NCBI GenBank assembly: GCA_905236195.1
Contig: CAJOOX010000094.1
Coordinates: 1 to 10,859 of the forward strand
Length of the DNA stretch: 10,859 bases
Source of the DNA: an uncultured Bacteroidales bacterium
GTDB taxonomy: Bacteria; Bacteroidota; Bacteroidia; Bacteroidales; UBA3663
Direction: 5' to 3'
Shown: positions 5,838-10,859 of the stretch, in pieces
Layout of the letters: each line of letters starts with the position of its first letter
Numbering within the stretch: the stretch's first letter is position 1
The notes under the pieces: model-generated
The model's input: the letters and a program-made list of their open reading frames with translations, nothing else
Databases searched by the model: none
What the model was told of the DNA's origin: nothing
Translations under genes and position numbers: made by a program

Positions 5838-7901
5838 ATGAAACCTCAACTCCTGTTATCTGCACTGCTGTTGACCGCGGCACTTTCCTTCAGAACCGTA
5901 GCACAGGCCTACGACTTCGGATGTCCCGTGACGTGGGACCGCCAGAGCCTCATCATCGACGGCCACCGCGTGGTTCCCGTGATGGGCGAAATCCACTACA
6001 GCCGCATCCCCGCCGACGAATGGCAGAGCGAGGTGCGTAAAATGAAGGAGGGCGGTGTGACCATTATCGCCACCTATGTGTTCTGGAACCACATCGAGGA
6101 GCAGGAAGGCATCTTCCGGTGGGACGGACAGCGCGACCTGCGCCGCTTCCTCGAAATCTGCAAGGCCGAGGGACTGCCCGTAGTGCTCAGAATCGGCCCC
6201 TTCTGTCACGGCGAGGTACGCAACGGCGGCATCCCCGACTGGATGTTCGGCAAGGGCTGCAAACTGCGCTCCCGCGAACCCGTGTTCCTCAGTTATACCG
6301 AGAAACTGTACCGCCAGATCTACTCCCAAATCATCGGACTGCAGTGGAAGGACGGAGGACCGCTCGTGGCGTGCCAGTTCGACAACGAATACCGCGGCCG
6401 CGGCGAATACCTGATGGACCTGAAGCGAATCGCACTCGACATCGGCTTCGATCTCCCCTTCTACACACGCACCGGCTGGCCCGAACTGACGACCCCCGTA
6501 CCGTTCGGAGAGATGCTTCCTCTCTACGGTGACTACGCCGACGGATTCTGGGACAAGGACCTCCGCGAGACGGCCGGCAACTACTACAAGGCGTTCAACT
6601 TCAAGGGCTTCCGCTCCTCCACCGCCATCGGAACCGACCTGTTGGGCAAACAGGAGGAGAAAATCAACCAGGGCGACGAGGAATATCCCTATTTTACGTG
6701 CGAACTGGGCGGCGGTATGGCCACAGCCTACCACAAACGTCCCTACATCTATGCCGACGACTGCTACTCGCTCGCCATCGTCAAACTCGGATCGGGTTCG
6801 AACCTGCTGGGCTACTACATGTATCATGGCGGCACGAATCCTGCCAGCACAACGGGCATTACTATGAACGAGACGCAGCGCACCTTGGGAACGGCCAATA
6901 ACGACCTGCCTGTGCTGACCTACGATTTCCAAGCACCTTTGGGCGAATTCGGGCAGACCTATCCTCAGTACTACCGTCTGCGTCCGCTCCACCTCTTCAT
7001 GCAGGACTGGGCCGAGACTCTCGCCCCGATGGAGGCATCCTTCCCCAGCCCTCAGGACATCAAGAAAGGGCAGGACAACTGCCTGAGATGGTCCTACCGC
7101 TCCCTGGATAACAGCGGATTTATCTTCATCAATAATTACGAGCGGCTGCAGAATCTCTCTGCCAAGAAGAATGTAAGGCTGGAAATCTGCGGCGAGAAAC
7201 TCCCCAAGACAGATATTCCCGCCGGCTGTATGGCAATTTTCCCCGTCAACATCGACGGTATCCGCTACGCTACCGCTCAGCCCGTAGCCAAACGCGACGG
7301 CAAAATCTACCTGATGCAGGTGAAGGGCATCAAAACCGTCATCGCCATGCAGGACGGCAAGACCCTCCGCAACGTGAAGCCACGCGGCACAGCAACGCCG
7401 GTATATAAGAATGTGTATCTCCTCACGCAGGGAGATGCCGAGAGGCTCTTCCTCTCCCGTGGGGGATGTTGCGACGAAGTCGCTACATACGAAACGGCAG
7501 TCGCCTGCACCAAGATAAAAGAGGCCGGCCCCCTGCGCACCATCGAGAAGGGACGCGCCAAGGTGGCCGAAGCGCCCTCGGAGGAGGATTGGGCCAACGC
7601 CGCCATCTATAGAATCACGCTCCCGCAAGATTCTTCACGCTTCACGCTTCACTCCACACTCTTAAGCATCGAGTATCAGGGCGACTGTGCCCGTCTTTAT
7701 GCCGACGGACGGCTCATCGACGACAACTTCCAGTACGGCCGGCCCTTCCTCTACGGTCTGTGGCGTCTGCCCGAAGGCACAAAGGAACTGGAGCTCCGCA
7801 TTCTCCCCTGGCAGGAAGACGTTCCCATCTACATGCCCCGCGAGGCCGACCATACTCCCGGCGAGAGTGTTAAGAGCGTCACGCTGCGAACATCAGAATA
7901 A
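5838..7901 (+). CDS. Secreted glycoside hydrolase family 35 enzyme (putative beta-galactosidase)
   Basis: A 687-residue retaining glycosidase. Residues 1-24 form a Sec signal peptide (Lys3, hydrophobic LLLSALLLTAALSF, likely cut after VAQA). No lipobox cysteine follows, so a soluble periplasmic or secreted enzyme is expected. The catalytic TIM barrel covers about 30-385: GEIHYSRI at 50-57, RIGPFCHGEVRNGGIPDW at 118-135, GGPLVACQFDNEY at 173-185 with Glu184 as likely acid/base, FTCELGGGM at 286-294 with Glu289 as likely nucleophile, and YYMYHGGTN at 326-334. Beta-rich accessory domains follow (about 400-687), including GDCARLYADGRLIDDNF at 615-631. The family removes terminal beta-galactose, but the barrel motifs depart from textbook GH35 (NEYR for NEYG, CHGEVR for CAEW), so a related substrate is possible. 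It is the last gene of the operon; a hairpin terminator follows. A triple heptamer repeat lies in the coding sequence at codons 599-605. Confidence 0.9.
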   Translation: MKPQLLLSALLLTAALSFRTVAQAYDFGCPVTWDRQSLIIDGHRVVPVMGEIHYSRIPADEWQSEVRKMKEGGVTIIATYVFWNHIEEQEGIFRWDGQRDLRRFLEICKAEGLPVVLRIGPFCHGEVRNGGIPDWMFGKGCKLRSREPVFLSYTEKLYRQIYSQIIGLQWKDGGPLVACQFDNEYRGRGEYLMDLKRIALDIGFDLPFYTRTGWPELTTPVPFGEMLPLYGDYADGFWDKDLRETAGNYYKAFNFKGFRSSTAIGTDLLGKQEEKINQGDEEYPYFTCELGGGMATAYHKRPYIYADDCYSLAIVKLGSGSNLLGYYMYHGGTNPASTTGITMNETQRTLGTANNDLPVLTYDFQAPLGEFGQTYPQYYRLRPLHLFMQDWAETLAPMEASFPSPQDIKKGQDNCLRWSYRSLDNSGFIFINNYERLQNLSAKKNVRLEICGEKLPKTDIPAGCMAIFPVNIDGIRYATAQPVAKRDGKIYLMQVKGIKTVIAMQDGKTLRNVKPRGTATPVYKNVYLLTQGDAERLFLSRGGCCDEVATYETAVACTKIKEAGPLRTIEKGRAKVAEAPSEEDWANAAIYRITLPQDSSRFTLHSTLLSIEYQGDCARLYADGRLIDDNFQYGRPFLYGLWRLPEGTKELELRILPWQEDVPIYMPREADHTPGESVKSVTLRTSE
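7633..7653 (+). repeat. Tandem heptamer repeat inside the GH35 gene
   Basis: CTTCACG, CTTCACG and CTTCACT follow each other without a gap. They encode the segment SSRFTLH (residues 599-605) between two conserved stretches of the C-terminal domain. Seven is not a multiple of three, so slippage by one unit would shift the frame and cut off about the last 80 residues. Confidence 0.6.
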
Positions 7902-7922
7902 AACGCTCCGCCAACAATAATC

Positions 7923-7960
7923 AAACCCGCTGCACCTATGGAAGTGCGGCGAGTTTGTTT
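7923..7960 (+). terminator. Hairpin terminator between GH35 and gltD
   Basis: AAACCCGCTGCAC at 7923-7935 pairs with GTGCGGCGAGTTT at 7944-7956. Eleven positions are Watson-Crick, one is a T-G wobble and one is a C-A mismatch; the loop has 8 bases. On the plus strand the stem runs into TTTGTTT (7954-7960). On the minus strand the following sequence is also fairly T-rich (GATTATTGTT), so it may stop transcription from both convergent operons. Confidence 0.7.
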
Positions 7961-7979
7961 CTGACTGTATTATACAGAG

Positions 7980-9473
7980 TTACTCCTTCTTGAGATATTC
8001 ATCCACCCCGGCGGCAGCGGTACGGCCGGAGGCGATGGCACGCACCACCAGGGAGGCTCCCGTGCGACAGTCGCCTGCTGCGAAGACCTTGGGGTTGGAG
8101 GTCTGGCCGAGGGCAGAGGTAAGGATATTGCCGTGGCTGTCTTTTTCCAAACCGAATGAATCGACCAAGGCGGCATTGGGCTGAGTGAAACCCATGGCCA
8201 GGAGGACGATGTCGCACTCGAGGACTTTCTTCTTGCCTGTGGCCTTCATCTGCGGACGACCGCCATCAGAAGCAGGCACCCATTCCACCGTCTCGACCTC
8301 GGCACCCGAGAGATGTCCTTTCTCATCGGCCACAAAGCGGAGCGTATTGAGGTTCCACTCGCGATGACAGCCCTCCAGATGGGACGACGTGGTTTTGAGC
8401 ACCATCGGATAGAGTGGCCAGGGGGTTGCGGGATTCTCGCCTGCAGGCAGTTTGGGCATCACCTCAATCTGGGTCACCGAACGGGCACCCTGCCGGTTAG
8501 CCGTACCCACACAGTCCGAACCTGTATCTCCGCCGCCTATAACGAGAACATTTTTTCCCCGGCATGAGATACGCTGGGGTTTGGGAATTTCCACACCCGC
8601 ATTCACGCGGTTCTGCTGCTGCAACATCTCCAGAGCAAAGTATATCCCCTTGATATCCCGTCCCGGAACCTCAAGGTCGCGGGGCGTCTCTGCACCCGTA
8701 CACAGACAAACGGCATCGTAGTCGGAAAGCAGTTTGTCGGGGGTAACGATTTCGGGCGGTGCCACATTGCCTTTGCGTCCGCTCTCGCACAGGTCGAGTT
8801 GTTTTTTCACAAAATTCTCCTTACCGATAACCACCCCTGCACGGAAGGTGATACCTTCGGCCTGCAGGATTTCCAGACGGCGATCGATGACGGGTTTGGA
8901 AAGTTTGAAGTCCGGGATACCGAAACGAAGGAGTCCACCGATATGTTCGTCCTTCTCAAAAACCGTCACCTGATAGCCCAGCTGGTTGAGACGGTCGGCG
9001 GCAGCCATACCTGCAGGCCCGGAACCCACCACTGCCACATTCCTGCCGTTGCGCCAACGGGGAATGCGGGGCTGCACAAAGCCTTCGGCAAAGGCACGCT
9101 CGGCCGTAGCGGCCTCGTTCTCGCGAATAGTTACAGCCTGATGTTCGATGGCCTGTACACAGCTCTTCTCGCAGAGCGCAGGACACACTCTTCCCGTAAA
9201 CTCGGGAAAGGGATGCGTCTGGCTGAGCACCTGCCAGGCTTCCTCCCACCGTCCGCGCCACACCAGATCCTGGTATTCGGGCATCCTGTTGCCCAGCGGA
9301 CAGGCCCAATGGCAGAAAGGCACGCCGCAATCCATACAGCGCGAAGCCTGCATCTTGCGATCCTCGATTGCGAGGGTCTGTTCCACTTCACTATAGTCAA
9401 GCACACGTTCGTCCTTGGGACGGTAACCGGCCTCCTTGCGGGGCACAGTCAGAAAAGAATGCGGATTGCCCAT
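7980..9473 (-). CDS. gltD: Glutamate synthase small subunit (NADPH-dependent)
   Basis: A 497-residue cytoplasmic flavoprotein, full length for GltD. It takes electrons from NADPH through FAD and passes them over iron-sulfur clusters to GltB, where glutamine and 2-oxoglutarate become two glutamates. The N-terminal domain holds the cluster cysteines: Cys46, Cys49, Cys54 and Cys58 in CMDCGVPFCHWAC, then Cys97, Cys101 and Cys105 in CPALCEKSC. The FAD-binding motif VVGSGPAG is at 148-155, the NADPH-binding motif VIGGGDTGSD at 311-320, and the C-terminal FAD contact AAGDCRTGASLVVRAI at 465-480. The ATG at 9473 shares its A with the TAA of gltB (TAATG) and has AGGA just upstream, so translation is probably coupled. 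It converges with the sugar operon and has no evident functional link to it. Confidence 0.97.
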   Translation of the reverse strand: MGNPHSFLTVPRKEAGYRPKDERVLDYSEVEQTLAIEDRKMQASRCMDCGVPFCHWACPLGNRMPEYQDLVWRGRWEEAWQVLSQTHPFPEFTGRVCPALCEKSCVQAIEHQAVTIRENEAATAERAFAEGFVQPRIPRWRNGRNVAVVGSGPAGMAAADRLNQLGYQVTVFEKDEHIGGLLRFGIPDFKLSKPVIDRRLEILQAEGITFRAGVVIGKENFVKKQLDLCESGRKGNVAPPEIVTPDKLLSDYDAVCLCTGAETPRDLEVPGRDIKGIYFALEMLQQQNRVNAGVEIPKPQRISCRGKNVLVIGGGDTGSDCVGTANRQGARSVTQIEVMPKLPAGENPATPWPLYPMVLKTTSSHLEGCHREWNLNTLRFVADEKGHLSGAEVETVEWVPASDGGRPQMKATGKKKVLECDIVLLAMGFTQPNAALVDSFGLEKDSHGNILTSALGQTSNPKVFAAGDCRTGASLVVRAIASGRTAAAGVDEYLKKE

Positions 9474-10859
9474 TATTCCTGATGATTTTCAGCTTGTTTC
9501 TGTTTGTTCATGAGTTCGGCGAGACGTTTTTCGATGATGACACGCCTGTACTCAATGGGGGTTACTTTGATAAAGTTGGGAAGGTATTCCTCCCAGTTGT
9601 CGAGAATGAGTTTGGCCTTGGGCGACTGTGTCTCGGCATAATGGCGTTCGATGAAGGAACGCAGTTCGCGGATATCGTAGCGGTCCTCGACCAGCGCCAG
9701 CTCCACCATTTCCATGTTGCAGAAATAGTCAAAGTGGTGGGACTCGTCGAGCACATAGGCACAGCCTGCCGACATCCCTGCTGCGAAATTGCGGCCCACG
9801 CTTCCGAGCACTACAACCACACCGCCGGTCATATATTCACAGCAGTGGTCGCCGGCGCCCTCGATCACAGCGGTGGCGCCCGAGTTTCGAACCGCAAAAC
9901 GTTCGCCCACACGGCCGTTGATATATACTTCGCCCGAGGTTGCTCCATAGAGAACGGTGTTGCCGCAGATAATGTTTTCCTCGGCAGCGAAACTGGTGCC
10001 TGACGGCGGAATGACCGAAATCCTGCCGCCCGAGAGCCCCTTGCCCAGATAGTCGTTGGCATCACCCTGCAGTCTGAAGTGAAGACCCCTTACCAGGAAG
10101 GCGCCGAAACTCTGTCCCGCACAGCCCTTGAACGACACCGTGATGGTTTCGTCAGGCAGACCGGCTTCTCCGTATTGTCTGGCGATGCGGCCCGAGACCA
10201 TAGCTCCCACCGCACGGTCCGTATTCTGGATGTGATACGACAGCTGGATGGGCATCTTCTGCTGGATGGCCGGCGCCGACACCTTGAGTATCATCATATC
10301 GCGCACATCGTGGATCTTGTGGTCCTGGGCCTCGACGCAATGCATAGGGTTCCCGAGAGCCTCCGCCGGCTGGTAGAGAAGACGGGAGATGTCGATGTTC
10401 TGCGTTTTGGGGTTATCTGGGAACGTTTTTTTCTCTATCAGTTCCGTATGTCCGATGACTTCATCCATCGTATGCTTGCCCATCAGGGAGAGATATTCGC
10501 GCATCTCCTCGGCCACATATTTAAAATAGGTAATGAGATATTCCGAACGCCCGCGGAACCGGGTCCGCAGTTCGGGATTCTGGGTGGCCACACCCACGGG
10601 GCAGGTATTCATGTGACACTTGCGCATCATCACACAGCCAAGCACAATGAGGGCCGCCGTAGCGAATGCGTATTCCTCAGCACCTAATAATGCCATCAGC
10701 ATAGCGTCACGTCCCGTTTTGAGCTGTCCGTCGGTCTGCAGTTTCACCTGTCCGCGCAGCCGGTTGATCAGAAGGGTCTGCTGGGTCTCTGCCAGGCCTA
10801 CCTCAGCAGGCATGCCAGCATGTTTGGTAGACGAGGCGGGCGAGGCTCCCGTTCCGCCG
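9473..10859 (-). CDS. gltB: Glutamate synthase large subunit, C-terminal part (cut by window edge)
   Basis: Only the last 461 residues of a protein that is normally about 1500 long are in the window; the gene continues past the end and nothing suggests it is broken. The visible part begins with GGTGASPASSTKHAG, the start of the conserved FMN/2-oxoglutarate barrel segment, then VGLAETQQTL, LQTDGQLKTGRD and LLGAEEYAFATAAL. Next is the 3Fe-4S cluster motif C-x5-C-x4-C, in CVMMRKCHMNTCPVG, with all three cysteines kept. The C-terminal half is the GXGXG beta-helix domain (KGCAGQSFGAFL, LSGGRISVIPP, YGATSGEVYINGRVGERFAVRNSGA, EGAGDHCCEYMTGGVVVVLG). Together with GltD it forms the glutamate synthase that feeds ammonia assimilation. 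Its stop codon overlaps the gltD start by one base. The C-terminal end looks normal. Confidence 0.97.
   Translation of the reverse strand, partial: GGTGASPASSTKHAGMPAEVGLAETQQTLLINRLRGQVKLQTDGQLKTGRDAMLMALLGAEEYAFATAALIVLGCVMMRKCHMNTCPVGVATQNPELRTRFRGRSEYLITYFKYVAEEMREYLSLMGKHTMDEVIGHTELIEKKTFPDNPKTQNIDISRLLYQPAEALGNPMHCVEAQDHKIHDVRDMMILKVSAPAIQQKMPIQLSYHIQNTDRAVGAMVSGRIARQYGEAGLPDETITVSFKGCAGQSFGAFLVRGLHFRLQGDANDYLGKGLSGGRISVIPPSGTSFAAEENIICGNTVLYGATSGEVYINGRVGERFAVRNSGATAVIEGAGDHCCEYMTGGVVVVLGSVGRNFAAGMSAGCAYVLDESHHFDYFCNMEMVELALVEDRYDIRELRSFIERHYAETQSPKAKLILDNWEEYLPNFIKVTPIEYRRVIIEKRLAELMNKQKQAENHQE

Noticed and set aside
5838..5925. GH35 as a surface lipoprotein
   Set aside because: There is no cysteine at the end of the signal peptide; the first cysteine (residue 29) lies in YDFGCPVTW, after the likely cut site, without a lipobox.
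5856..7628. 590-codon open frame on the minus strand, antisense to the GH35 gene
   Set aside because: The GH35 frame on the plus strand has clear family motifs and a signal peptide; the antisense translation shows no recognisable domain and follows from the high third-position GC of the real gene.
8799..9482. 227-codon plus-strand open frame opposite gltD
   Set aside because: gltD is unmistakable here with its cluster, FAD and NADPH motifs; the opposite frame has no motif and no promoter or ribosome binding site.
7980..10859. gltBD as part of the sugar system
   Set aside because: It is convergent, separated by a terminator, and a housekeeping nitrogen-assimilation operon; adjacency alone does not suggest a shared role.

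Overview
The window reads as ordinary chromosome of a member of the Bacteroidota, most likely order Bacteroidales (Bacteroides/Prevotella-like). The evidence is two copies of the TAnnTTTG type -7 promoter element, weak or absent Shine-Dalgarno sequences, AT-rich spacers between GC-richer genes, and proteins of typical Bacteroidales type. The genus cannot be fixed from the sequence alone. There is no rRNA, tRNA, CRISPR array, transposase or prophage gene.

Positions 1-7901 form a compact sugar-utilisation locus. A minus-strand AraC-family regulator (9-914) is divergent from a plus-strand run of three genes: an MFS sugar porter (1132-2457), a 1087-residue cytoplasmic protein with an N-terminal DUF5107 domain and a long TPR array (2552-5815), and a secreted GH35 glycosidase (5838-7901). 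The 217-bp divergent promoter region carries a -7 element for each direction and a long, widely spaced inverted repeat (arms 940-957 and 1030-1047, 16 of 18 positions matching) that is a good candidate for the regulator's operator. A hairpin with a T-rich tail (7923-7960) closes the run.

The likely logic is that the GH35 enzyme trims a galactoside (or related glycoside) in the periplasm, the porter imports the released sugar, the DUF5107-TPR protein acts on or binds the sugar in the cytoplasm, and the AraC protein senses it and switches the operon on. No SusC/SusD pair, sugar kinase or isomerase is present, so the locus must draw on uptake and catabolic functions encoded elsewhere. The DUF5107-TPR protein is the least understood element and the best candidate for new biology.

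Positions 7980-10859 hold a convergent, unrelated housekeeping operon read on the minus strand: the C-terminal third or so of gltB (glutamate synthase large subunit, cut by the window edge) followed by a complete gltD (small subunit). The two genes overlap by one base in a TAATG junction. They make glutamate from glutamine and 2-oxoglutarate.

Two small heptanucleotide repeat tracts, one across the stop codon of the porter gene and one inside the GH35 gene, are the main sequence oddities.
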